From Cohnella cholangitidis (GTDB taxonomy: Bacteria; Bacillota; Bacilli; Paenibacillales; Paenibacillaceae), in assembly GCF_014107495.1 (NCBI RefSeq), contig NZ_CP041969.1, positions 6,301,001-6,365,000 on the forward strand: a stretch of 64,000 nucleotides of DNA, given 5' to 3'. Below, piece by piece: positions 27,039 through 35,759 of the stretch (within the stretch, counting starts at the first letter, position 1; each line of letters starts with the position of its first letter). Position numbers and translations under genes: made by a program. The notes under the pieces were generated by a model. That model made no database searches. It saw nothing but the letters and a program-made list of their open reading frames with translations, and was not told where the DNA came from.

Positions 27039-27944
27039 TTAATGAACAACCGGTGTTTCTTGGCTTAACCTTGCTTGCTCGCGATCCTTGCCCTGCTCGT
27101 CTATGCCGTCTGTTCCTTCCATCTTGCTGCGTTGCTTCCTCCCATGTACGACAGCTTTCTTGACGCTTATGCCGACAATTAGAAAAAGAAGCAATGTCAA
27201 CGCGATCGTTCCGCCCGGAGGCGTGCTGAACGCGTAAGATGCTGTCAGTCCTGAGAAAACGCCGGTCAGCCCGATTAGCATCGCAAGCCATAAAGCCGCG
27301 GCAAAGCCCGGCGCTAATCGAATTGCCAGCGCTGCGGGAAGCACGATCAAGGAAGACACGAGCAACACGCCTACGATCGGCATCGCTGCGGCGACAATCA
27401 TCCCGGTTATGATACTGAACAGCAACGAAATAAAATTTACCGGTACCCCATTCGTTTTTGCTGTTTCCTCATCAAAGGTGATGAGATACAACGGTTTTCT
27501 CAACCCATAGAAGAAAATTGCTCCAACGAATGCTACAGCAGCAATCAGGTAAATTTCGGTCTTCTGCACGGCCACAACAGATCCGAACAAATATGATGAA
27601 AAACCGCGGCTGATACCTGGATTCATCGACATGAGCACGACAGCCGTCGACAACCCTCCAATCATAATGATGGCGATGGACACCTCGGAATAGGTTTTGT
27701 AAGACCTTCTGACGGATTCAACGACGACGGCACCGATCAAAGCGATAATGAAACCGAACAGCGATGGATTAAATTTTAGCAATGCCCCTGCCGAGACACC
27801 CGCAAGCGATACGTGAGACAGCATGTCCGCCATTAAAGCCTGCCTTCGCAGCATGAGATACACCCCAAGAACGGAAGCAACCAGTGCAATCAGCCCACCG
27901 GCGAAAAATGCCCGTTGCATGAAGTCGTAGTGCAGCATTTCCAT
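27039..27944 (-). CDS. znuB: Zinc ABC transporter permease ZnuB/AdcB
   Basis: ABC-3 family permease with about eight membrane helices. Motifs: FFAGGLIALVASVLGVYLML at the start, ALMADMLSHVSLAGVSAGAL, then SVAIIMIGGLS-type helices, and ends in a charged cytoplasmic tail (GRKQRSKMEGTDGIDEQGKD). The tail is longer than usual but continuous. It overlaps znuC by 55 bases, so they are translationally coupled. Confidence 0.92.
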   Translation of the reverse strand: MEMLHYDFMQRAFFAGGLIALVASVLGVYLMLRRQALMADMLSHVSLAGVSAGALLKFNPSLFGFIIALIGAVVVESVRRSYKTYSEVSIAIIMIGGLSTAVVLMSMNPGISRGFSSYLFGSVVAVQKTEIYLIAAVAFVGAIFFYGLRKPLYLITFDEETAKTNGVPVNFISLLFSIITGMIVAAAMPIVGVLLVSSLIVLPAALAIRLAPGFAAALWLAMLIGLTGVFSGLTASYAFSTPPGGTIALTLLLFLIVGISVKKAVVHGRKQRSKMEGTDGIDEQGKDREQARLSQETPVVH

Positions 27945-28597
27945 CCCCCAGCCTCCTTCTTCTCAAGTCTGATAATCCGATCCAAGTAAGGGCTTGCCTC
28001 GGCTAAACCATGGGTTACCATCAAGACGGTGATCCCGCGATCCTTGACTAGACCATGCAGTAATGAATAAAGCCTGGACCGGCTTTCGGTGTCCATCCCG
28101 TTCGATGGCTCATCTAAGACGAGCAAGTCCGGTTGCTGAGCCAACGCCCTCGCAATGCATATCCGCTGTTTCTGGCCCCCGGAGAGTTCGCCGATCTTAC
28201 GATTGCGTTGTTCCCACATACCGACCTGCTTCAAGGATTGCTCAGAGAGTTCCTGATCGTCTCGACTAACAGATCTAAACCAAAAGTTACTCATGTAAGT
28301 GCCCGAACGCACGAATTCCAATACTTTACTGGGGAATCCGCTATTAAAAGCAGCAATATGTTGCGGGACATAGCCGACAACGAGCCTTTTCCCGTCTTCA
28401 CGTCTAAACGCTCTTGTAACCGCACCGCTCCAAGGTTGCAACAAACCAAGAGACAATTTGAGCAGCGTCGTTTTGGATGCTCCATTAGGTCCAGTAACGG
28501 CTACAAACTCTCCGCTATGGATTTCGATATCGACATCTTCCAAGCATGGAGTGTCCCCATAACCGAAAATGACGTTTTTCATGGATGTAAGTATCAT
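27890..28597 (-). CDS. znuC: Zinc ABC transporter ATPase ZnuC/AdcC
   Basis: Walker A GPNGASKTTLLKL (the GAS variant is common in Gram-positive zinc ATPases), signature LSGGQKQRICIARALAQQP, Walker B LLVLDEPSNGMD, switch His VTHGL. The start was set at the ATG at 28597 (MILTSMKNVIFGYG) because GGGGAGAAG lies just upstream; a longer frame exists that runs back through the end of zur. 235 aa. Thirty-one bases after zur. Confidence 0.92.
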   Translation of the reverse strand: MILTSMKNVIFGYGDTPCLEDVDIEIHSGEFVAVTGPNGASKTTLLKLSLGLLQPWSGAVTRAFRREDGKRLVVGYVPQHIAAFNSGFPSKVLEFVRSGTYMSNFWFRSVSRDDQELSEQSLKQVGMWEQRNRKIGELSGGQKQRICIARALAQQPDLLVLDEPSNGMDTESRSRLYSLLHGLVKDRGITVLMVTHGLAEASPYLDRIIRLEKKEAGGWKCCTTTSCNGHFSPVG

Positions 28598-28628
28598 TTC
28601 TTCTCCCCTTTCTATACGGATCAGTTCC

Positions 28629-29084
28629 TCATAAATGGCTACAATCCGGACAGTAGCCCAGAACCTCTTGCCTAAACTTGACGGCTGTAAATTCAGCAGG
28701 TAGTCGTGGCATATCGGTCGATGAAGCGGACTCAAACGGGTATACATGATCACAAGTCATACAAACAAAATGTTGCTGAAAATCGGACGGACTACGCGTG
28801 ACAGCGAATTTTACCCCATCCTTATTATAGAAGGGCTCTAGCACCCCCATCTGCTGTAATAACTTCAAATTTCGATATACCGTATCAAAGCTCAATCCTA
28901 GATGCTTGGTACCGAGGTCATGATAAACCTGCATCGGCGTTAACAAGTCTGAGGTTTCCGCGAACAAACTGGCTATCGACTTGCGCTGTTCTGTGACCCG
29001 TAAACCTTTGCGGGCAATCATCTGAATGATCTGCTCAGTGTCCAGCCTTGCTATACGAGCTTTTTGATCCGTCACTAGATTCAT
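28629..29084 (-). CDS. zur: Zinc uptake regulator Zur (Fur family)
   Basis: Fur-family repressor: winged helix GLRVTEQRKSIASLFAE and GLSFDTVYRNLKLLQQMGVL, then the metal-binding half with FVCMTCDH and GYCPDCSHL (two CxxC structural zinc pairs). Start set at the ATG at 29084 (MNLVTDQ), behind AAGGAGTG; 152 aa. First gene of the znu operon, with two Zur-like boxes upstream (29124-29170), implying autoregulation. It could be Fur or PerR by fold alone, but the znu context decides for Zur. Confidence 0.9.
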   Translation of the reverse strand: MNLVTDQKARIARLDTEQIIQMIARKGLRVTEQRKSIASLFAETSDLLTPMQVYHDLGTKHLGLSFDTVYRNLKLLQQMGVLEPFYNKDGVKFAVTRSPSDFQQHFVCMTCDHVYPFESASSTDMPRLPAEFTAVKFRQEVLGYCPDCSHL

Positions 29085-29123
29085 CTTTAGGATGCACTCC
29101 TTAAATGAGATCTTTAAATAAGG

Positions 29124-29170
29124 TTTAATCGTAACTATTACATTTACTAAAAGTAACATTTACGATTAGT
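29124..29170. promoter_or_regulatory. Two Zur boxes upstream of zur-znuCBA
   Basis: TTTAATCGTAACTATTACAT at 29124-29143 and, on minus, CTAATCGTAAATGTTAC at about 29153-29169; both fit the Bacilli Zur consensus TAAATCGTAATnATTACGAT. Confidence 0.78.
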
Positions 29171-29252
29171 GACGTCAAGAACGTGTTGCAGACGATGTCT
29201 GTGTTATATGAATCGTCGGATTCAGTTGCTCATCCTTCAAATCAATCCTTCT

Positions 29253-29998
29253 TTAGTTTTTTCGATGACCTACAATAATCATTCGAGGAGATTCCTGATC
29301 GTTATATTCACCCTCGTCATAATTTCCATAGACGATGTCTAAGGCCAGACCTGCCTCGTCCAGCATTTCTTTTAACTTATCGAGCGAATATAGCTTGACT
29401 CGTTCAACATACCGACGAGTTGGTTTTCGGGTTCTTGAACGATAATCTCTTTCTTGACGAACCCTTCTTCTATTGAGCGAAATTCATGAATTTCGTTTCC
29501 TTCCACTATACGTTCTGAAAAGGGGACAAGATGTCCGGCAACGTAACGTGCATTCATGAAGTCAATGATGAACCGTCCTTGCGGTTTTAGTGCCTGATGG
29601 ATTTGCATCAATACTTTTAATTGTTCTCCGTCCTCCTCGAAATAGCCAAAGGAAGTGAATAAATTAACGACGGCATCAAACACACCTAATAAATTCTCTT
29701 CGGACGGCAAGCAGCGCATATCGCTTTCGATCCAACGGATTCGATTATTGGGATCGGCAGTTCGCGCCTCCCTTAGCAGCACAGGAGACAGGTCTATGCC
29801 CGTCACATGGTAACCCATTTCCTCGAGCGCTTGAGCGTGCCTGCCTGCCCCGCAGCATAGATCTAGCACATGGCTTTGTATTGGTAGTTTTAGCCATTCG
29901 ATCATCTTGCGAACCTCAAGCACCGCTCCCTTCATATCGCGGTGTTTATATATAAGCAAATAATCCTCATTGAAGCTCTCCTCGTACCATTTTTCCAT
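29253..29998 (-). pseudogene. Class I SAM-dependent methyltransferase, one frameshift, Zur-box upstream
   Basis: Rossmann methyltransferase: VLDLCCGAGRHAQALEEMG (motif I), VTGIDLSPVLLREA, FDAVVNLFTSFGYF (motif IV region), LKPQGRFIIDFMN. The frame stops early at 29372, but adding one A to the four-A run (plus-strand TTTT at 29424-29427) continues KPTRRYVERVKLYSLDKLKE and on to HRKN at 29253, about 248 aa. That extension is the expected C-terminus (final LAL..YGNYD..SPRMIIVGHRK), so the gene is intact apart from one base. A perfect CGTAATCATTACG box at 30040-30052 suggests zinc control. Confidence 0.8.
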
Positions 29999-30035
29999 AA
30001 CTTCCTCCGGAGGATGACTAATATATTTTCAAAAA

Positions 30036-30057
30036 AAAGCGTAATCATTACGATTTG
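30036..30057. promoter_or_regulatory. Zur box upstream of the methyltransferase gene
   Basis: AAGCGTAATCATTACGATTT; the core CGTAATCATTACG is a perfect palindrome, 42 bases from the gene start. Confidence 0.78.
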
Positions 30058-30070
30058 AGCACGTGAATAG

Positions 30071-30424
30071 CTACTTGGCATTTCCTTTCACAGAAGTTCC
30101 GGTTGGCGTGGCATAGGGACCGAAGGAATAGATAAGTCGGCTTTCAAGTTTCTTCCCCTCGATCAGGTTCTGGATTAACTCCTTACCTGATTCAGGAGTC
30201 ATATCCTTGTACCATGACCCTTCCGGGTAGGCAATGACGACGCAAGCATCCACGCATCTTCCGTTGCAACGCGTACGAGTGGTATGTATAAAACGATCGG
30301 CGCCTAGTCTTGCGATCTCTTCTCTGATTGCGATGGTCACTTCTTCACCTTGGCGAAGCATGCAGCTCTCGCCGTTGCAAATCAGCAAATGGGTCTGTAA
30401 GCCTTGCAAATCCCATGTGCTCAC
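30071..30424 (-). CDS. Thioredoxin-like (2Fe-2S) ferredoxin domain protein
   Basis: 117 aa with the cysteine pattern ICNGESC (residues 16, 21) and RCNGRCVDAC (about 53-61), typical of thioredoxin-fold 2Fe-2S proteins. GTG start behind GGAGGAAATCT. A Zur-like box lies at 30445-30467, and the gene is divergent from the CobW GTPase, which also has a box. A role in zinc-limited metabolism or cofactor delivery is inferred from this regulation only. The C-terminal 20 residues are low-complexity. Confidence 0.75.
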   Translation of the reverse strand: MSTWDLQGLQTHLLICNGESCMLRQGEEVTIAIREEIARLGADRFIHTTRTRCNGRCVDACVVIAYPEGSWYKDMTPESGKELIQNLIEGKKLESRLIYSFGPYATPTGTSVKGNAK

Positions 30425-30444
30425 AGATTTCCTCCCCCCTTAAC

Positions 30445-30467
30445 TAATAGTAATTGTTACGATTATA
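30445..30467. promoter_or_regulatory. Zur box upstream of the 2Fe-2S gene
   Basis: TAATAGTAATTGTTACGATT; fits TAATCGTAAnnnTTACGATTA with one arm imperfect. Confidence 0.7.
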
Positions 30468-30538
30468 GTGTCAAATAAACGAAATCACAAGTACTTGAGC
30501 TTCATTTGACTTTAAAAAATTATAATTTTATACTCAAC

Positions 30539-30561
30539 TAAGTGTAATGATTACTATTAAA
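30539..30561. promoter_or_regulatory. Zur box upstream of the CobW GTPase
   Basis: TAAGTGTAATGATTACTATT; core GTAATGATTAC is palindromic and lies 16 bases before the chosen start codon. Confidence 0.72.
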
Positions 30562-30576
30562 GATGAGGTGAAGACC

Positions 30577-31581
30577 ATGGCAACGATACAAGAAGTGGAT
30601 GATCGAATTCCGGTCACCATACTAACAGGATTTTTAGGCGCAGGTAAAACAACGTTGGTTAACCACGTTCTAACCGCGGATCACGGACAGAAAATTGCCG
30701 TTATCGTTAACGAATACGGCGAGATCGGCATTGACAATCAACTGATTGAAGGCGCAGACGAGGAAATCATTGAAATGAACAATGGCTGCATTTGCTGTAC
30801 GGTCCGTGGAGACTTGATTCGGATCCTAACCGAGCTAATGCAAGCGAAGCTAGGCCATGGAGACCCTCGTAAAGGCGGCTTTGATCGTATTTTAATCGAA
30901 ACGACCGGTTTGGCTGATCCTGCTCCCGTTGCCCAGACTTTCTTCGTGGACGAGACCATTGCTGATTTCTACCGACTGGACGCAATTGTCACCGTCGTAG
31001 ATGCAAAGCACGCCGGACAGCATCTCGACGAAGGGCATGAAGCGCAAGAGCAGGTCGCGTTCGCGGACGTCATTCTTCTGAACAAGACGGACTTAGTGGC
31101 TGAAACCGATCTTGTTCAGCTAGAGCAACGTCTTCTTGCCATGAATCCTGCTGCTAAGCAATACCGAACCCAACAATCGAAAATTGATATCACTCATATC
31201 CTCGGCATCGAAGCGTTCGACTTGGCCACGAAGCTGGAGATCGACCCTGGATTCCTAGAAGAGGAAGACCATGATCATGACGACGATGTTGCCTCGTTAT
31301 ATTTCCGAGAGACCCGCCCTCTTGATATAGACAAGGTGAACCGTTTTTTAAGCGATTGGCTGCAGGACCATGGAACGGACACCTTTCGTTATAAAGGCGT
31401 ACTCCAAATCAAGGATGTCGACAATCGCGTCGTATTCCAAGGCATTCACATGTTGTTCAGTTCCTATGCCGATCGCGCTTGGAAGAGCAACGAAACCCCG
31501 CTTAGCGAATTCGTCATAATTGGGCGTAACCTCGATGAAACCTGGTTTAGGGAACAATTCGCGGGCTGTGTTGCTTCTTAA
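30577..31581 (+). CDS. COG0523 (CobW/ZNG1-type) GTPase, putative zinc chaperone
   Basis: G3E P-loop GTPase: GFLGAGKTTLVNHVL (Walker A), metal-binding CICC in MNNGCICCTVRGDL, LIETTGLADPAP, LLNKTDLV (base specificity NKxD). An acidic/His stretch EEEDHDHDDD precedes the C-terminal CobW_C domain (FRETRPLDIDKVNRFLSDWL, VLQIKDVDNRVVFQGIHMLF). Start taken at 30577, since GAGGTGAAG precedes it; an ATG 30 bases earlier overlaps the Zur box. The box and znu neighbours indicate a zinc-starvation metal-transfer role rather than cobalamin synthesis. Confidence 0.9.
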   Translation: MATIQEVDDRIPVTILTGFLGAGKTTLVNHVLTADHGQKIAVIVNEYGEIGIDNQLIEGADEEIIEMNNGCICCTVRGDLIRILTELMQAKLGHGDPRKGGFDRILIETTGLADPAPVAQTFFVDETIADFYRLDAIVTVVDAKHAGQHLDEGHEAQEQVAFADVILLNKTDLVAETDLVQLEQRLLAMNPAAKQYRTQQSKIDITHILGIEAFDLATKLEIDPGFLEEEDHDHDDDVASLYFRETRPLDIDKVNRFLSDWLQDHGTDTFRYKGVLQIKDVDNRVVFQGIHMLFSSYADRAWKSNETPLSEFVIIGRNLDETWFREQFAGCVAS

Positions 31582-31586
31582 GCTGC

Positions 31587-32215
31587 TTAGAATCCGATAA
31601 GATCGAGTAACGTTTCATTGAACATGGACAGAGCTTCAAGTTCCCCGATGACGACAAGGACTTCTTGTACGGTTTTCTGAGGCCGAATATGCATCATCTC
31701 CAGTTCGTTATAAGCGTATTGGATGAGATGAAGTCCCTTCTTGTCTTCGAACTGGACGATTCCTTTCATTCGATGTAAACCCTTGTGTAGGGATACACAA
31801 GCGGACTGGAACGATTTCCGATTGATGGGCTCGCCCAAGTAATAAGTTTTTACTGCTAAGGAGGGGTGGGAGTTCTCTCCCTCCTCCTCCCAAGTAGCCA
31901 TTTCCTTCTCCGCTCCCTTCATTTCTGATCGATGAAATGGAGCTTGCAGATTAACATGTAGCTCTGAATCCAAGAAACCTAATCCTTCGCTCCCTCTTAT
32001 CGTCGCTAAGAGAGGGGAATATCCATTATACTTACGAATCCACTGCTCTAATTCAGGTAGAACTTCTATAGGCACACGATCAATTTTATTGAGTATCAAC
32101 CATCCGGCCACTTGGATTTGGCTTTTGTAGAGCCGGGTCTCCCGATTGGATGAATGTAGATAGGTATCCAGAAGCTTGCGCGCGTCAATCACGTTTATGA
32201 TCGTGCTCAGCTCGG
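31587..32215 (-). pseudogene. Second COG0523 GTPase, N-terminus lost
   Basis: The frame carries the middle and C-terminal parts of a CobW-type GTPase: INVIDARKLLD, LILNKIDRV (NKxD) and a CobW_C end with SLHKGLHRMKGIVQFEDKKG. There is no Walker A or CxCC segment. Open reading extends upstream of the first ATG to about 32215 (RTELSTIINVIDA), where it meets an A-type dispersed repeat (32221-32265). So the 5' half was lost at the repeat junction. It faces the intact CobW gene tail to tail. Confidence 0.78.
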
Positions 32216-32220
32216 TTCTC

Positions 32221-32265
32221 GAATTTACACGGACTTCAATCGGTCTATGTTCTTGTCACCCGACA
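32221..32265 (+). repeat. Partial A-type dispersed repeat at the truncation point
   Basis: GAATTTACACGGACTTCAAT, then CGGTCTATGTTCTTGTCACC and CGACA; matches the right half of the family and ends in the family's CCGACA. Confidence 0.65.
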
Positions 32266-32304
32266 TTTTGCGCAATGATCCCAATTGGTAGCCTGTTCCG
32301 TAAT

Positions 32305-33807
32305 TTAAAATTGCGAGGTGACGAACTTCACCTCCGGAAAACGGCTATCCGCTCCTTTCATTAAGATTCCGCCTTGATTTTTCAGATACATATCGAAGAA
32401 ATCCAGCATATAGGCATTGATAACGGAGTTCGCTCTTTCTGGCGCTATCTTTCCTGTAATGCCCAGTATCTTAAAAATCGGAGAAATGAACTGTACGTCA
32501 GCAAAATTCAAATGCTCCGTATTATCGATATAGAGGACTTGTCCCCCTTCCTCGACCGTTTCGCGTGTCCGTTCGAGCTCCACCTTTTTATCCGCCGTTA
32601 CTTGATCCTCCCACTCTCTTGTTGAGCCCATACGGTTAATCTCTGCATCCGTGTAGACCCGGTTATCCATCACCATTGTTAATTGTTCGAAATAGCTTTC
32701 CGAGTTGATGAACAAAAATGGCTTTCGCAGCCCCTCTTTGTCACTCAGACGATAAAGCCCTCCATCAAGGTCTATTCCCACCGCAATACGCGGATCGTAA
32801 GAAGCATCATAAGCCGTCGCTCCGCCGATGGAATGACCGAACACCCCGACATGACCGAGATCAATCCTCCCTTGTAGATGACTTGGAATCTGCCCCGATT
32901 GGATGAGCTCGAATTGGTCCAGCGCAAACGTCACATCGTCGGTTAACACTTTACCCAACTTGTCGCGATTCCCTCTTTCCGTCGGGTAATCATGGTCGGG
33001 CGAGAATAAATCGTCGGTTGTGCTGGTCGTGATTCGACCGTCCGGAAACTCGGTTGCAAATGTATTGTAGGTGTGGTCGATCACGGCTACGATATATCCG
33101 TGGCTCGCGAGATTTTCGGCTAGCGACGTGTGGAGGAACCTACAAGAGCCGTTGCCGGGATTCGCAAGGATCAGCGGGTATGATGTCTGTGCCGAAGATA
33201 TTTCAGCCTCCGAATAAGCATGACTGGATACATACTTCAGGTGTTGAAATGTAAACCCGGGAAGGCCATAGTTCGCAGCCATATAACGTAAAATCGAGGT
33301 ATTGGGAATAAAGGGAGCGTATTTGCCAGTGCCTGCTTGAGCCGGATACCATACCTGAACCATCAACTCTCTCTTACTATCTCTAGCTTCGTCGAAAATC
33401 TCTTCCCTATTTGTATCCACGAGATGAAAAGTTTGCGTTCCTACCTTAAAATTGCCAGTCGGCTCAGGTAGCTTAAACACCGGAAAAGCGTACATGAGAC
33501 CCGCTGTGACGACCAGCATGATCGCTATAGCGGTATAAACTGAACCTAACACGAATCGCGGGATTTTTTTGTGGCCTTTTTTATTAAAATAGCAATAACC
33601 TGAAATGGCAAAAAACATGATCGTTATACAATATGGGAATAAGAGCTGAACTCTGTATCCTTCCACCGTCCAATGAATGACCAGTAAAAGCGTGGCGATC
33701 CCGCTTACAACGAATACTGGAATTCTACGCCGTCCTTCTTTCAATAGGACTGTTAAGACAAACAAGCCGATGTTTGACAACAAAAGCAACAGTTCAAACA
33801 GCCTCAT
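32305..33807 (-). CDS. Membrane-anchored alpha/beta hydrolase, PAF-acetylhydrolase-like
   Basis: Residues 1-110 have four membrane helices; the rest is an alpha/beta hydrolase like plasma PAF-acetylhydrolase isoform II. Nucleophile elbow GVFGHSIGGATAYDA, with DLDGGLYRL holding the acid region and a late EHLNFAD carrying the catalytic His. A PLILANPGNG strand marks the oxyanion side. Substrate unknown; related bacterial proteins hydrolyse esters or lipids. 500 aa. Monocistronic by spacing. Confidence 0.8.
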   Translation of the reverse strand: MRLFELLLLLSNIGLFVLTVLLKEGRRRIPVFVVSGIATLLLVIHWTVEGYRVQLLFPYCITIMFFAISGYCYFNKKGHKKIPRFVLGSVYTAIAIMLVVTAGLMYAFPVFKLPEPTGNFKVGTQTFHLVDTNREEIFDEARDSKRELMVQVWYPAQAGTGKYAPFIPNTSILRYMAANYGLPGFTFQHLKYVSSHAYSEAEISSAQTSYPLILANPGNGSCRFLHTSLAENLASHGYIVAVIDHTYNTFATEFPDGRITTSTTDDLFSPDHDYPTERGNRDKLGKVLTDDVTFALDQFELIQSGQIPSHLQGRIDLGHVGVFGHSIGGATAYDASYDPRIAVGIDLDGGLYRLSDKEGLRKPFLFINSESYFEQLTMVMDNRVYTDAEINRMGSTREWEDQVTADKKVELERTRETVEEGGQVLYIDNTEHLNFADVQFISPIFKILGITGKIAPERANSVINAYMLDFFDMYLKNQGGILMKGADSRFPEVKFVTSQF

Positions 33808-34138
33808 CTCGATTCCTCCTTTAGAAAATCCCTATTTGCTCTAAAGTTATCCTGCCAGGCTGGCCTAAGCTATCGATTTCCCTTACATGACCTTACAACT
33901 TTGTAAGGTGCTTATCCTGCCATTTAATAAATTGAATACTGGTTGCTCATTTAACGCAAACATAGGTCCGTCCTGTTGTTCTGTGTTCTAAGCCTCGTGA
34001 GAAACAATACATGTTCTTGTCCGCGCCCATGCCGGGCGCACTAAAAAAGCCTGTTGAAGGTTTTCAACAGGCTGAGCTTGATTTCTCAAGCTTTCAATAG
34101 TTAACTTAAGTCCCCGCTTTTTTGCCCTTTTACAGCAC
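33808..34138. other. Intergenic region with a terminator
   Basis: Promoter side of the hydrolase gene and 3' side of the GH51 gene. It contains ACATGTTCTTGTCCG at about 34009, a possible scrap of the dispersed repeat, and the terminator at 34048-34073. Confidence 0.5.
34048..34073 (-). terminator. Terminator after the GH51 gene
   Basis: AGCCTGTTGAA / TTCAACAGGCT hairpin, then TTTTTT on the minus strand. Confidence 0.85.
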
Positions 34139-35638
34139 TTAATCATCTATAAAATAGCGATGTTTAAGCAGCGTGATTGAATGAGGAGGGAATACATACC
34201 TTCGCTCCGAGTCATACCGAGCATCTGTCTTTGCCATGCGCGTCACCTGGTCTGCTATAGCAAAGCCGTTAACCGTCTCCCACGATGGGCAATTCAATTC
34301 AATCGCCTCGCAGATCTCCAAGCTTTCCGGGCCGACAAATGACACTGCCGCAGTCACAGACTGTTCTGGGTGGCGATTGACTACGGCAATGATCACTTCG
34401 CCTTTTTCATCATGATAGGTAGCCGATATATCAAGACAAGCACTTACTGCTGATTTTCCATCTCCATCCAATAACATCGTTGATTCTGCTTCGCAAGACA
34501 GTTTCCAATTCCCGCTGTGTTCCCGATAGAGTTGCAACGGATGATAGATCGTTTGACAAAACGAGCCGTTCTCGTTCGTTAAGATCGGTGCCAGAATGTT
34601 GACCATCTGCGCAAAAGTCGCCATCGTCACCGTGTGACTCTGCCGCTGCATTACGTTCAATAAACTAGCGACGAGCAGAGCCTCCTTCCAGTTGAATACA
34701 GCCTCCATATCTGCCTCGTAGTCATCTGAACTCTGATTTTGCCAGATCCCCCATTCGTCAATCGCAATCTGAATTTCCCGCTGTCTTGGCGGAAAGCGAT
34801 ACCAGCGATCGAAGGACTCGACACTTGCGGGATAACGATCGAGCAGTTTTTTTGCATCGACGATCATGTCTTCCATTCGGACCGCATGATCGAACAAGTT
34901 GGCAAAGTGATCGTTCTCCGAGCGGGCATAATAGTGAAGCGAAAGGTAATCGCATATCGGATGAAGCTCATCCAGAATTGCCTTGTTCCACTCCGGTTTT
35001 TCCCCTACTATCACCAGCTTAATCGAACGGTCGGCCAACTTCATCTGCTTCGCGAATTCCCAAGAGGCTTTAATGTATTCGCGCGGATCGTGAAGATAGC
35101 CGATATCGGGAACCGCAGCTTCCTCGTTGCCAAGTCCCCAGTACTTCACGTTATGCGGCTTTTCGAATCCATGGCTTCTGCGCAGATTAGCATAGTAAGT
35201 ATCGCCCGTTCCGTTGCAATATTCCACCCAATTGGCCGCTTCTTCTGCCGTCCCCGTCGTCATGTTAACGATGATGAATGGCTCTGCTCCGATTTCTCGG
35301 CAATATTGAATAAATTCGTTCGTACCGAATGCGTGGTCGATGATCCCACCCCAGATCCGATTGCTCTGGCGCTTGCGCCCCTCCTTCGCCCCGATGCCGC
35401 CCATCCAGTGATACAATTTCACCATGGTGCCGCCGGGAAATCTAAGAAGCGGAGGCTGCAGCCCCTTTACTTTCTCCAGAACGTCTTGACGAAATCCGTT
35501 TTTATCGGACAACGGAGAATCTGGGTGATAAATACCTTGATCAATACACCTTCCCAGAAATTCAATAAACTGCCCGTAGACAAGATCGTGAATAATATTC
35601 TGCTTCTTCGTAAGATTAACGTTGATTCGAGCTTGCAT
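34139..35638 (-). CDS. abfA: GH51 alpha-L-arabinofuranosidase
   Basis: Intracellular retaining glycosidase that releases L-arabinose from arabino-oligosaccharides. Acid/base Glu172 in YWGLGNEEA and nucleophile Glu295 in IAIDEWGIW; RFPGGTMVKLYHWMGGIG is the family's substrate-site block. No signal peptide. Start set at the ATG at 35638 (MQARINVNLT), behind AAGGAGTG; 499 aa, standard length. It follows the binding-protein gene with a hairpin between (35697-35718). Activity against arabinoxylan side chains is likely but not provable from sequence. Confidence 0.9.
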   Translation of the reverse strand: MQARINVNLTKKQNIIHDLVYGQFIEFLGRCIDQGIYHPDSPLSDKNGFRQDVLEKVKGLQPPLLRFPGGTMVKLYHWMGGIGAKEGRKRQSNRIWGGIIDHAFGTNEFIQYCREIGAEPFIIVNMTTGTAEEAANWVEYCNGTGDTYYANLRRSHGFEKPHNVKYWGLGNEEAAVPDIGYLHDPREYIKASWEFAKQMKLADRSIKLVIVGEKPEWNKAILDELHPICDYLSLHYYARSENDHFANLFDHAVRMEDMIVDAKKLLDRYPASVESFDRWYRFPPRQREIQIAIDEWGIWQNQSSDDYEADMEAVFNWKEALLVASLLNVMQRQSHTVTMATFAQMVNILAPILTNENGSFCQTIYHPLQLYREHSGNWKLSCEAESTMLLDGDGKSAVSACLDISATYHDEKGEVIIAVVNRHPEQSVTAAVSFVGPESLEICEAIELNCPSWETVNGFAIADQVTRMAKTDARYDSERRYVFPPHSITLLKHRYFIDD

Positions 35639-35696
35639 AACAAACACTCCTTGGTGGGTTAGACTACTGTTAATGCATTTTGAACCAATTTATAAA

Positions 35697-35718
35697 GAAG
35701 CGGCCTCTTGGCCGCTTC
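35697..35718 (-). terminator. Hairpin between binding-protein and GH51 genes
   Basis: GAAGCGGCC TCTT GGCCGCTTC perfect stem with only a weak T-run on minus; may attenuate read-through or stabilise the upstream mRNA. Confidence 0.6.
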
Positions 35719-35759
35719 CCTCTATGATGTGTTCTAATTCCTTAAATGCCTTAAGCGAC

